A DNA stretch of 57,988 nucleotides from assembly GCA_947455435.1 (NCBI GenBank), contig CANGNZ010000002.1, positions 1-57,988 of the forward strand. Reading direction: 5' to 3'. Shown piece after piece: positions 25,645 through 32,948 of the stretch. The notes below the pieces were generated by a model, which saw only the letters and a list, made by a program, of their open reading frames with translations, was not told the DNA's origin and made no database searches. Origin of the DNA: Microbacteriaceae bacterium (GTDB lineage Bacteria > Actinomycetota > Actinomycetes > Actinomycetales > Microbacteriaceae). Within the stretch, counting starts at the first letter, position 1. Each line of letters starts with the position of its first letter. Made by a program: the position numbers and the translations under genes.

Positions 25645-26595
25645 ATGTATGCAATAGGTATCGATATCGGTGGCACGAAGATCGCTGGCGCTCTGGTTTC
25701 TGAAGACGGCAAGATTGTGCGTGAACTGAAGGTTCCAACTCCGGCCTCCGACCCAGACGCGATCGCAGATGCGGTGGTTGCGCTCGTTGAGGAACTATCT
25801 GCCGGCGTTGAAGTTGCCGCTGCCGGAATCGCTGCCGCTGGCTTCATAGATGCAGACCGAGCGACCATCATGTATGCACCAAATCTTTCCTGGCGCAACG
25901 AGCCTTTCAAGGCAAAATTGGCTTCACGTTTGAGCATTCCAGTATTCATTGATAACGACGCCAATGCCGCAGGGTGGGCCGAGTATCGCTTTGGTGCCGG
26001 GATTGGCGTGAAGCACATGATCATGCTCACTGTTGGTACTGGCGTGGGTGGTGCGGTGATCGTCGACGGTCATATGCTTCGGGGTGGCTTCGGAATCGCC
26101 GCCGAACTTGGGCACATCAATATGGTTCCAGACGGCGTTCTCTGCGGCTGCGGGCAGAAGGGCTGCCTTGAGTCTTACGGTTCGGGAACTGCGCTACTGA
26201 AGGCTGCCAAGGCTCTTTCTGCCTCGGGTGAACCTCAGGGTAGACGCCTCGCTGAGCTAGAGAGAGAAGTGGGCACGCTTACCGGGGCAGAGGTTTATCG
26301 GGCAATTCTCGAACACGACCCTGGCGCTCTGGCACTTCTTGAAGACTTAGGTTCGATGCTTGGTCGCGCAGTCGCATCTCTCGTTGCTGTGCTCGACCCG
26401 GAACTTGTGGTTATCGGCGGGGGAGTGAGTGCGGCTGGCGACCTATTGCTTGAGCCGATTCGCAAGGCCTACCTCGAACACCTGCCAGCAAGAGGCTTCA
26501 GGCCTGAACTTCGGATCGAAGCTGCACAACTTGTGAACGATGCCGGCGTTGTCGGCGCCGCCGATCTCGCTCGTATTGAACTAGTCAGCGAGTAA
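25645..26595 (+). CDS. glk: ROK-family glucokinase
   Basis: A 316-residue sugar kinase. The N-terminal phosphate-binding motif is GIDIGGTKIAGALV, FIDNDANAAGWAE contains the catalytic Asp, and the ROK signature carries ELGHINMVPDG with the zinc cluster CGCGQKGCLE. These match ATP-dependent actinobacterial glucokinases that phosphorylate glucose to glucose 6-phosphate. Polyphosphate-dependent relatives have a shorter chain and other signatures, but that alternative is not excluded. It is followed 12 nt later by plsC, which has its own possible -10 at the glk stop. Confidence 0.88.
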   Translation: MYAIGIDIGGTKIAGALVSEDGKIVRELKVPTPASDPDAIADAVVALVEELSAGVEVAAAGIAAAGFIDADRATIMYAPNLSWRNEPFKAKLASRLSIPVFIDNDANAAGWAEYRFGAGIGVKHMIMLTVGTGVGGAVIVDGHMLRGGFGIAAELGHINMVPDGVLCGCGQKGCLESYGSGTALLKAAKALSASGEPQGRRLAELEREVGTLTGAEVYRAILEHDPGALALLEDLGSMLGRAVASLVAVLDPELVVIGGGVSAAGDLLLEPIRKAYLEHLPARGFRPELRIEAAQLVNDAGVVGAADLARIELVSE

Positions 26596-26598
26596 AGT
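26593..26598 (+). promoter_or_regulatory. Candidate -10 (TAAAGT) for plsC
   Basis: TAAAGT overlaps the glucokinase stop and ends 9 nt before the plsC ATG. No ribosome binding site is visible, so a leaderless or near-leaderless start is possible. Confidence 0.42.
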
Positions 26599-26607
26599 TA
26601 AACCCTG

Positions 26608-27294
26608 ATGGCATACTTCATTCTCAAAAACCTCCTACTCGGGCCGCTGCTCAAGCTGCTGTTTCGCCCGTGGGTGCGCGGAATGGAGAACATCCCAAAT
26701 TCAGGTGCGGCGATACTTGCGAGCAACCACTTATCTTTTAGCGACTCAATCTTTTTGCCCCTTCAGTCGCGACGCCCGTTGGTCTTCTTGGCGAAAAGTG
26801 AGTACTTCACCGGCAAGGGAATTAAAGGCGCACTAACACGCTGGTTTTTCAAAGGAACCGGCCAACTGCCTATCGATCGATCTGGGGGCAAGGCCTCTGA
26901 GGCTGCCTTGAACACCGGCCTCACGGTTCTCGGTGGGGGACAGGTCTTGGGTATCTACCCAGAAGGCACCAGAAGCCCAGACGGCCGCCTTTACCGTGGC
27001 CGCACCGGTATCGCTCGAATGGTCTTAGAAGCCAAAGTTTCGGTTTTGCCGGTGGCAATGATCGACACCGAAAAGGTGCAACCGATCGGTAAACGACTTC
27101 CTCGCATCCGTCGCATCGGAATCGTCGTGGGTGAACCCCTCGACTTCTCAAGATTCGATGGCATGGAGGGCGACAGAATTGTTCTTCGTGCAGTGACGGA
27201 CGAGATCATGTACGAGCTGATGAAGCTCAGCGGCCAGGAATACGTGGACGCATATGCCTCATCGGTGAAAGAAAAACTGGCACGTGCCAGGTAG
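26608..27294 (+). CDS. plsC: 1-acyl-glycerol-3-phosphate acyltransferase (PlsC family)
   Basis: A 228-residue membrane-associated acyltransferase that makes phosphatidic acid. The HX4D catalytic motif is ASNHLSFSDS, and the glycerol-3-phosphate binding motif is YPEGTRSPDGRLYRGRTG. A hydrophobic N-terminus (FILKNLLLGPLLKLL) likely anchors it. Together with the acyl-CoA synthetase nearby it fits phospholipid synthesis. The mycobacterial equivalent is Rv2182c in the same cluster (from memory). The acyl specificity cannot be read from sequence. Confidence 0.92.
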   Translation: MAYFILKNLLLGPLLKLLFRPWVRGMENIPNSGAAILASNHLSFSDSIFLPLQSRRPLVFLAKSEYFTGKGIKGALTRWFFKGTGQLPIDRSGGKASEAALNTGLTVLGGGQVLGIYPEGTRSPDGRLYRGRTGIARMVLEAKVSVLPVAMIDTEKVQPIGKRLPRIRRIGIVVGEPLDFSRFDGMEGDRIVLRAVTDEIMYELMKLSGQEYVDAYASSVKEKLARAR

Positions 27295-27303
27295 GCGGAA
27301 ACC

Positions 27304-28659
27304 TTGAATCTCGTAAATGCAACCGATGCCACCACCGCTGGTCTAGACAACTACGTCAACCTGCCTGCTGCTCAACAGCCGACCTGGCCTGACCTAGCCG
27401 CGCTTGATGCCGCCAAGGTTGAGCTATCGAAACGTGCCCCGCTGGTCTTTGCCGGTGAGGTTGATTTGCTTCGAAACCGACTGGCAGATGCCGCCGCTGG
27501 TAAAGCGTTCCTTTTGCAGGGCGGCGACTGCGCCGAAACCTTTGCCGATGCTACGGCTGAGAAGATCCGCAACCGAGTAAAGACAATGTTGCAGATGGCC
27601 GTTGTTTTGACCTACGGCGCTTCGATGCCCGTGATAAAGATGGGTCGTATGGCCGGTCAATTTGCTAAACCCCGCTCTTCAAATGATGAAACGCGTGAGG
27701 GCCTAACCTTGCCGGCTTACCGCGGCGATGCAGTGAACGGCTACGACTTCAACCTAGAATCACGTACCGCAAACCCACAGCGACTTCTTCAGGCCTACGA
27801 AACCTCAGCCTCAACACTTAACCTGATCCGCGCCTTCACAAAGGGTGGTTTTGCAGACCTGCGCTCGGTTCATGAATGGAATCGAGGTTTTGCGAACAAC
27901 CCGGTAAACGCTAAATACCTTTCGCTGGCGAAAGAGATCGACCGAGCTATCAAGTTCATGGCTGCTTGCGGTGCAGATTTCGAAGAACTGCGAACCACCG
28001 AGTTTTTTGTCAGCCACGAAGCGTTGTTGTTCGACTACGAACGCCCAATGACCAGGATCGATTCGCGCACCGGTGGCGCATACGATCTGAGTGGCCACTT
28101 TGTCTGGATTGGTGAGAGAACTCGTCAGCTCGATGGAGCGCACGTCGACTTTTTGTCGCGCGTTCGAAACCCAATCGGCGTGAAACTCGGCCCAACCACA
28201 TCGACCTCGGATGTGCTTTCGCTGATCGAAAAACTTGACCCAAACCGCGAGCCTGGCCGCCTGACCTTTATTAGTCGCATGGGTGCTTCGAAGATTCGTG
28301 AAGAGCTGCCGAAGCTCGTCGAAGCGGTCAAGGATTCGGGTGCAACTCCGCTCTGGATCACCGACCCTATGCACGGGAACGGAATCACGACCAAGAACGG
28401 CTACAAGTCTCGTCGCTTCGATGACGTAATGGACGAAGTTGCAGGCTTCTTTGAGGTTCATCGCGCCGCTGGGACGTTCCCAGGCGGTGTGCACGTAGAG
28501 CTCACCGGTGACGACGTAGCGGAATGTCTCGGCGGTTCTGAACTCATCGACGAGGGGACACTCGAAGAGCGTTACGAGTCGCTTTGTGACCCACGGCTAA
28601 ACCACAGCCAGTCACTCGAGTTGGCGTTCTTGGTTAGCGAGTCTCTAACCAAGCGCTAA
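27304..28659 (+). CDS. aroG: Class II DAHP synthase
   Basis: A 451-residue type II 3-deoxy-D-arabino-heptulosonate 7-phosphate synthase, the first shikimate pathway enzyme (erythrose 4-phosphate plus phosphoenolpyruvate). Signature segments are LLQGGDCAETF, KMGRMAGQFAKPRS, the EWNRGF region, GVKLGPTTS and TDPMHGNG. The start is TTG at 27304, the only in-frame start before the conserved N-terminus, 9 nt after plsC. In mycobacteria this enzyme is allosterically activated together with an AroQ chorismate mutase; here the mutase is AroH type, so that partnership may not apply. It converges with the kinase at CTAA. Confidence 0.95.
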   Translation: MNLVNATDATTAGLDNYVNLPAAQQPTWPDLAALDAAKVELSKRAPLVFAGEVDLLRNRLADAAAGKAFLLQGGDCAETFADATAEKIRNRVKTMLQMAVVLTYGASMPVIKMGRMAGQFAKPRSSNDETREGLTLPAYRGDAVNGYDFNLESRTANPQRLLQAYETSASTLNLIRAFTKGGFADLRSVHEWNRGFANNPVNAKYLSLAKEIDRAIKFMAACGADFEELRTTEFFVSHEALLFDYERPMTRIDSRTGGAYDLSGHFVWIGERTRQLDGAHVDFLSRVRNPIGVKLGPTTSTSDVLSLIEKLDPNREPGRLTFISRMGASKIREELPKLVEAVKDSGATPLWITDPMHGNGITTKNGYKSRRFDDVMDEVAGFFEVHRAAGTFPGGVHVELTGDDVAECLGGSELIDEGTLEERYESLCDPRLNHSQSLELAFLVSESLTKR

Positions 28660-30476
28660 TGCGAGACGATGGTGACGCTGTCACCAATTCGTAGGGTTGC
28701 GCCAGTCGCTGCTGATGCGCTTTTTACTTTGGCGATGCCCCAGCGCGAAGTGAGTTGATTGGTGTCAACCACAACCTTTAGGCCAAGTTGTTCAAGCGCG
28801 AACTTGCTCGCCGAAATGGTTTCGCCAATCACCTTTGGCATGATGACTTTATTGGTTCCCTTAGAGACCGTTAGGTCGACGACTCCACCCTTGGTTAGTT
28901 CTGCGCTGTTTGGAACCAAAGAAATAACTTGGTTCTTTGCGTAGGTGTCGCTGTATGCAAGAGTGACCTGACCGATTTGTATTCCTGCGGCTGTGAGTGT
29001 CGCTTTCGCCACCTCGAGCGAAATCCCTTGCACGGCGGGGATTGGTCCGAGAGATATCTTTAGATCGACAGCTGAACCGTCTTTGAGGACGGCGCCGTCT
29101 GAGCCCGTGTAATCGTAAACGGCACCAAGTGGTTCGGCATTGAACGCTTCAGAGGTCTTGCCAATCCAAAAGTTTGCAGCTCTCAGTGCAGCTGTCGCCT
29201 CGATAAGGTTTTTGCCATGAATGTCGGGGACGGTGTTCATCTTCGGGCCAATTGAGAGATAAATCTTCAGCGTCGAATCGCGGAGCAGATACCCGCCCGC
29301 TACCGGGTCGGTGTGTGTGACGGTTCCGATTGGAGCGTCGCTGTTTTCGTCCAGCGTTTGAAGCTTGATTGGCAACATTTCGGTGGCACTTGTCGCCTCG
29401 GCGGCAGTCATGTTTACCAGGTCTGGCACGGTGATTACCGCACCAGGGCCAACTCCGAACCAAAGCCCCGAGCCGAGACCAATCAACACCGCTGCGACCG
29501 ACATCGTCAGCCACAGAGCAAATCTGTGGCTCTTTTTGGGTTCTCCGGCGAGTTCGCTGAGTTCGGGGGCAGCGATTAGTTCGGTCTTATTATCGATTGC
29601 CGCGGTCTGATTCTGGATTACCCGAGTTTGGTTATCTACCCGTGTTTTGCTCGACGTTTCCTTTAGCGCGGCGAGCATCGAACCCGCCGACTCGAACCGT
29701 TGCGAAGCGTCTCGTTCGGTGGCTTTGCGTACGAAAGCGTCAACGCTCGAAGGTACCCGCGGGTTGGACGCACTGGGCAACGGCACACGCTGTTGCAAAT
29801 GTGCTCGGGCCACGTCTTTCGAGTCAGCCCCGTTAAATGGTTGTTTGCCAGTTAGGAGTTCATAAAGCACGACACCAACCGAATAGACGTCGCTTCTCGA
29901 GTCGATGATTTCGCCGCGTAGGGCCTCGGGTGCGATATAAGCCACGGTGCCTAACAGGGGAGCCCCAGAGGCCTGCGAAACGTGGCTTGGTCTGGCAAGC
30001 CCGAAATCGGTCAACTTGATGCGGCCATCGTTAGCCAAAATGATGTTTTCTGGCTTAACGTCGCGGTGAATTATGCCTGCCCTGTGAAGTGCAGAAAGCC
30101 CAGCGAGTACCGATGCAACAACGTCAAGGGCTCTCGACGCTTCGATCATCCCGAACTTCGCCAAAATCTCTCGAAGGGTTTTACCTTCGACAAGCTCCAT
30201 AACGAGGTAGTCGAAATCGCCGTCCACACCCTGATCAAAAACATTAACCAGATTTGGGTGGTTTACTCGAGCGGCGAGCTTTGCTTCATTCAGGAAATCG
30301 GTTAGGTAGTTCGTCGAATTGGCAAACTCGTCCTTGACAATTTTGATTGCCACATCGCGCTCGAGGCGAAGATCGTGCGCACGGTAGACGAATGCCATGC
30401 CGCCTTCGGCGAGGAAAGCGTCAATTCGGTAGCGCCCCGAGAGTACGGAGCCGGCGGGCAAGGTTTCGAAAGTCAT
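28656..30476 (-). CDS. PASTA-domain Ser/Thr protein kinase (PknL position)
   Basis: A 606-residue membrane kinase. The catalytic domain covers about 15-275: Gly-loop LAEGGMAFVY, Lys45, Glu64, HRDVKPEN (137-144) and DFG (157-159). A linker to about 317 contains three tandem heptads with Thr284, Thr291 and Thr298, each followed at +3 by Ile. A transmembrane helix (about 319-341) and four extracellular PASTA domains (VPDL, VPDI, IPAV and MPKV starts) follow; PASTA modules bind muropeptides or lipid II. The gene order aroG-kinase-Rv2175c is that of PknL, although mycobacterial PknL lacks PASTA. I start at ATG 30476, just before the conserved GRY; ATG 30533 is an alternative. Confidence 0.93.
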   Translation of the reverse strand: MTFETLPAGSVLSGRYRIDAFLAEGGMAFVYRAHDLRLERDVAIKIVKDEFANSTNYLTDFLNEAKLAARVNHPNLVNVFDQGVDGDFDYLVMELVEGKTLREILAKFGMIEASRALDVVASVLAGLSALHRAGIIHRDVKPENIILANDGRIKLTDFGLARPSHVSQASGAPLLGTVAYIAPEALRGEIIDSRSDVYSVGVVLYELLTGKQPFNGADSKDVARAHLQQRVPLPSASNPRVPSSVDAFVRKATERDASQRFESAGSMLAALKETSSKTRVDNQTRVIQNQTAAIDNKTELIAAPELSELAGEPKKSHRFALWLTMSVAAVLIGLGSGLWFGVGPGAVITVPDLVNMTAAEATSATEMLPIKLQTLDENSDAPIGTVTHTDPVAGGYLLRDSTLKIYLSIGPKMNTVPDIHGKNLIEATAALRAANFWIGKTSEAFNAEPLGAVYDYTGSDGAVLKDGSAVDLKISLGPIPAVQGISLEVAKATLTAAGIQIGQVTLAYSDTYAKNQVISLVPNSAELTKGGVVDLTVSKGTNKVIMPKVIGETISASKFALEQLGLKVVVDTNQLTSRWGIAKVKSASAATGATLRIGDSVTIVSH

Positions 30477-30487
30477 CGTCTCTATCG

Positions 30488-30497
30488 TGGCATGCCA
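30488..30497. promoter_or_regulatory. Palindrome TGGCATGCCA in the kinase/Rv2175c divergent region
   Basis: A perfect 10-bp palindrome 11 nt upstream of the chosen kinase ATG. If the longer kinase start is used it would be coding. It is a possible operator for the neighbouring DNA-binding protein. Confidence 0.3.
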
Positions 30498-30542
30498 AAA
30501 CAATGTTTCTACTGAGGTTGGTTGGTGTGCCATTCTTGAAGG

Positions 30543-30890
30543 GTGACTAAAGCATTCGATTCAGTTGACCAGTGGCTAACCGTACCTGAGGTAGCCGAAC
30601 GACTTGACGTACCTTTGGGTAAGGTCAGGCGTTACATCGAGGAACACGTTTTGTTCTCGGTGCGCTTTGACGGCGTTCAAAAGATCCCCGCCCACCTGAT
30701 TGAGAGTGGTGAACCGTTGCCAAGTCTGCGGGGAACAATTTTGGTTCTCATCGACGCGGGTTTTGATTCAGAGACAGCGGTTGAATGGCTTTACCGAGTC
30801 GAGGATTCGATTGGGCGTAAACCGATTGATCTTTTGCTTGAGGGGCGTAAGTCCGAAGTCAGGCGCGTAGCCCAGTCTCTAGCGTTCTAA
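30543..30890 (+). CDS. Rv2175c-like DNA-binding protein, probable kinase substrate
   Basis: A 115-residue protein with an N-terminal winged helix-like domain (WLTVPEVAERLDVPLGKVRRYI) and a C-terminal helical domain (GTILVLIDAGFDSETAVEWLY). The family member Rv2175c of M. tuberculosis is phosphorylated by the adjacent kinase PknL, which blocks its DNA binding. Here the gene is divergent from the PASTA kinase with at most 66 nt between starts. An in-frame stop at 30537 forces the start to GTG 30543, just after GAAGG. Its stop overlaps that of the polyprenyl synthase (CTAA). Target genes are unknown. Confidence 0.87.
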   Translation: MTKAFDSVDQWLTVPEVAERLDVPLGKVRRYIEEHVLFSVRFDGVQKIPAHLIESGEPLPSLRGTILVLIDAGFDSETAVEWLYRVEDSIGRKPIDLLLEGRKSEVRRVAQSLAF

Positions 30891-32002
30891 GAAGCGCGGT
30901 TAATAACTTTTAGCGCAAGCTCCTGCAATTGGCCCTTTGCGTAGGCGTCAATTTCTAATATCTCAAGTGCGGCGAGGCTTTCGTTCGCCAATTCTTCGAT
31001 CATTCGCTCGGTTTTGGCTAATGCGCCAGATCCGATGATTGTCTGCTGCAAGAAGGCGATCTGTTCGCCGGTGAGGTCGCGGGCGGCAAGTAGCTCATCG
31101 AACAGCGTGCCGCTGCCAGAAGAAAGTGACTGTCTGGTGAGTGCCACCAGGACAGTGCGTTTTCCTTCGCGAAGATCGTCACCAATCGGTTTACCAGTCA
31201 CTTCAGGGTCGCCAAAAACCCCGAGGACGTCGTCGCGAAGCTGAAAAGCCATACCTAGGGGGATTCCGAAAGCCGAGAGTCCTCGAAGGGTCGCTGGGCT
31301 GGCGCCGGCGAATGCCGCGCCGATCAGCAGTGGCGCTTCGATCGAGTACTTTGCGGTTTTGTAGAGAATCACCCTGTTAGCTCGACCAACGGCCTCCTCG
31401 ATTGGCCTAGTTGGTGCGGCATTTTCTTCTAGGACGTCCAAATACTGGCCAGCCATGACTTCGACGCGCATTTTGCTAAATTCGGCGCGAGCCGCTGATT
31501 CGCTGTCTGTGTTTGGTGCTGCCAGGAGAGCGTTACCAAAGATTTCACTTGACCAACCGAGCATTAGGTCGCCGACCAAAACCGAACCGGCTACACCGAA
31601 ACGCTCGGCGCTGCCAACCCAGCCAGATTCGCGGTGCAGCGTTTCGAACCGGCGATGAATGCTTGGCGCACCTCTTCTGGTGTCTGATTGGTCTAGGAGG
31701 TCGTCGTGCACGAGCGCGGCGGCGTGAAACATTTCAAGCGAAGCGCAAATGCCCACCATCGCGCTTGCTGATTTCGCTCGTTGGGGTTCGTCTTGTTTTT
31801 GAATCGCGTCGTCGAGCGCTGCGGCCCAGGCCCAGTAGCAGAAGAGGGCGCGGAATCTTTTGCCTCCACCCAGCAGTGAGTTTGTGTAGTCAACCACTGG
31901 GACAAGATCGGGTGAGATTGCTTCAAACTCAACCCTGCGCTCAGCGCAAAATTCGTCCAATTGCTTTTGGACAAGGTCGAGTAGTACACGGGTTTCGCTC
32001 AC
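30887..32002 (-). CDS. idsA: Polyprenyl diphosphate synthase (IdsA/GrcC type)
   Basis: A 371-residue trans-prenyltransferase that extends isoprenoid chains with isopentenyl diphosphate. The first Asp-rich motif is VHDDLLDQSD with GGKRFRA upstream; the second is FQLRDDVLGVFGD. The residues before the first motif (MFHAAALV) suggest short- to medium-chain products such as geranylgeranyl diphosphate, a carotenoid or menaquinone side-chain precursor, but product length is inference. In mycobacteria idsA2 holds the same place near pknL. The GTG start is 6 nt after TAGGCT, so the mRNA is probably leaderless. Confidence 0.9.
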   Translation of the reverse strand: MSETRVLLDLVQKQLDEFCAERRVEFEAISPDLVPVVDYTNSLLGGGKRFRALFCYWAWAAALDDAIQKQDEPQRAKSASAMVGICASLEMFHAAALVHDDLLDQSDTRRGAPSIHRRFETLHRESGWVGSAERFGVAGSVLVGDLMLGWSSEIFGNALLAAPNTDSESAARAEFSKMRVEVMAGQYLDVLEENAAPTRPIEEAVGRANRVILYKTAKYSIEAPLLIGAAFAGASPATLRGLSAFGIPLGMAFQLRDDVLGVFGDPEVTGKPIGDDLREGKRTVLVALTRQSLSSGSGTLFDELLAARDLTGEQIAFLQQTIIGSGALAKTERMIEELANESLAALEILEIDAYAKGQLQELALKVINRAS

Positions 32003-32008
32003 AGCAAT

Positions 32009-32014
32009 AGCCTA
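32009..32014 (-). promoter_or_regulatory. -10 element (TAGGCT) for leaderless idsA mRNA
   Basis: Minus-strand TAGGCT ends 6 nt before the GTG start of the polyprenyl synthase. It lies only 13 nt from the -10 of the divergent DUF3040 gene. Confidence 0.6.
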
Positions 32015-32027
32015 ACTTCTTGGCGCT

Positions 32028-32033
32028 TAGAAT
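32028..32033 (+). promoter_or_regulatory. -10 element (TAGAAT) for leaderless DUF3040 mRNA
   Basis: TAGAAT ends 6 nt before the ATG at 32040, with no ribosome binding site. It is a mirror arrangement with the idsA promoter across 37 nt between the two start codons. Confidence 0.6.
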
Positions 32034-32039
32034 CTTGTT

Positions 32040-32297
32040 ATGGCCCTTTCTGACAGCGAACGCAAACTTCTTGAGGAACTTGAAAAGTCCCTCGGTTCGC
32101 CACGACGTGCCGCGGCTGCTCCACTTTCTGCCACCGAGCTTGGCCCACGCCGGCTATTGCTCGGTCTACTGGTCTCGGTGGCTGGCCTGACTGTGCTGGT
32201 TTTTGCAGTGATTTCAAGGGTTCCGATCCTCGGGTTGCTCGGTTTTCTAGGCATGGGTGCCGGCCTGGTGCTAGCGAGCTCCAGACGTAAAGCTTGA
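32040..32297 (+). CDS. DUF3040 small membrane protein
   Basis: An 85-residue protein with an N-terminal acidic/basic helix (LSDSERKLLEELEKSL, the DUF3040 signature) and two hydrophobic segments (LLLGLLVSVAGLTVLVFAV and ILGLLGFLGMGAGLVLA) ending in a basic tail. The family is common in Actinobacteria just upstream of mraZ and the dcw cluster (Rv2169c in M. tuberculosis, from memory), and its function is unknown. The promoter and terminator flank it, so it is a single-gene transcript. Confidence 0.9.
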   Translation: MALSDSERKLLEELEKSLGSPRRAAAAPLSATELGPRRLLLGLLVSVAGLTVLVFAVISRVPILGLLGFLGMGAGLVLASSRRKA

Positions 32298-32300
32298 TCT

Positions 32301-32326
32301 AACGCCCCGCGCGGGGTCTTTTTTTT
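32301..32326 (+). terminator. Intrinsic terminator after DUF3040
   Basis: A self-complementary CCCCGCGCGGGG (32305-32316) forms a short GC-only stem, followed by TC and a run of eight T (32319-32326). It is the only clear intrinsic terminator seen in the window, and it separates the DUF3040 gene from the dcw operon. Confidence 0.82.
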
Positions 32327-32348
32327 GCCCAAAAATTGCCAAGTTTGT

Positions 32349-32366
32349 GAAAATGACTCCATTTTC
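32349..32366. repeat. Perfect inverted repeat GAAAATG-ACTC-CATTTTC
   Basis: A 7-4-7 perfect dyad in the AT-rich mraZ upstream region. There is no T-run after it, so it is unlikely to be a terminator. It could be an operator or an upstream promoter element. Confidence 0.55.
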
Positions 32367-32406
32367 AACCACACGTCTATGTTCCTTTTGTCATGCGGTT
32401 GTTACC

Positions 32407-32426
32407 AAATTTTATGCTCAAAATTT
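32407..32426. repeat. Perfect inverted repeat AAATTTT-ATGCTC-AAAATTT
   Basis: A 7-6-7 perfect dyad of A/T only arms, 25 nt before the MraZ repeats. Either an operator or a curved AT-rich promoter upstream element. Confidence 0.5.
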
Positions 32427-32451
32427 AGCCAAAATGCGCAGTTTTGTTGAA

Positions 32452-32481
32452 TAAGTGGAGTAAAGTGGAGTAATCGGGTTC
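32452..32481 (+). promoter_or_regulatory. MraZ box: three 10-bp direct repeats before mraZ
   Basis: TAAGTGGAGT (32452), AAAGTGGAGT (32462) and the degenerate AATCGGGTTC (32472) follow with an exact 10-bp period, that is, on one helical face. MraZ from several bacteria binds tandem GTGG-type repeats with this spacing in its own promoter. The ribosome binding site AAAGGAGG (32484-32491) is 5 nt before the ATG. Confidence 0.75.
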
Positions 32482-32496
32482 AGAAAGGAGGCGATC

Positions 32497-32928
32497 ATGT
32501 TTTCAGGTACAACAACACCAAAGTTGGACGACAAGGGTCGCCTCGTGATTCCATCAAAGTTTCGTGAGCTGACCGACGGCGCCCTATACATCACCAAGGG
32601 GCAGGACAACTGCCTCTCGGTTTACACCGCGAGTGAATTCGCGCGCATCGCCGAGCAGCTTCAGCAGGCGAGGGTCACCACCAAGTCGGCGCGCGACTAC
32701 GTAAGAAACTTCATGGCCTCCGCCGAGCTCCAGGTTCCCGACAAGCAGGGGCGAATCGGTATCCCCAACCACCTGCGCGGATACGCCCGACTCGAGCGCG
32801 ACCTTGTCGTGATCGGAAACAACAACAAGGTGGAAATCTGGTCATCGGAACTTTGGGAAGCCAACCTTGCCGAGCAAGACGAGCTCTTCGCGAATCGTGA
32901 CGAGGAGGTGATTCCGGGAATCTTCTAA
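32497..32928 (+). CDS. mraZ: Transcriptional regulator MraZ
   Basis: A 143-residue DNA-binding protein with two SpoVT/AbrB-type swapped-hairpin domains. Each carries the DxxGR signature, LDDKGRLVIPSKFR near the N-terminus and PDKQGRIGIPNHLR in the second half. It forms ring-shaped oligomers that bind direct repeats upstream of its own gene and control the dcw cluster. Those repeats are visible at 32452-32481, so autoregulation is likely. It is first gene of the operon, with a near-perfect ribosome binding site, and is followed 20 nt later by rsmH. Confidence 0.97.
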   Translation: MFSGTTTPKLDDKGRLVIPSKFRELTDGALYITKGQDNCLSVYTASEFARIAEQLQQARVTTKSARDYVRNFMASAELQVPDKQGRIGIPNHLRGYARLERDLVVIGNNNKVEIWSSELWEANLAEQDELFANRDEEVIPGIF

Positions 32929-32948
32929 ACGAAGAAACCGGAAACCTC

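Noticed and set aside
32349-32366. Second terminator upstream of mraZ
   Set aside because: The dyad is AT-rich with no T-run; the true terminator is at 32301-32326.
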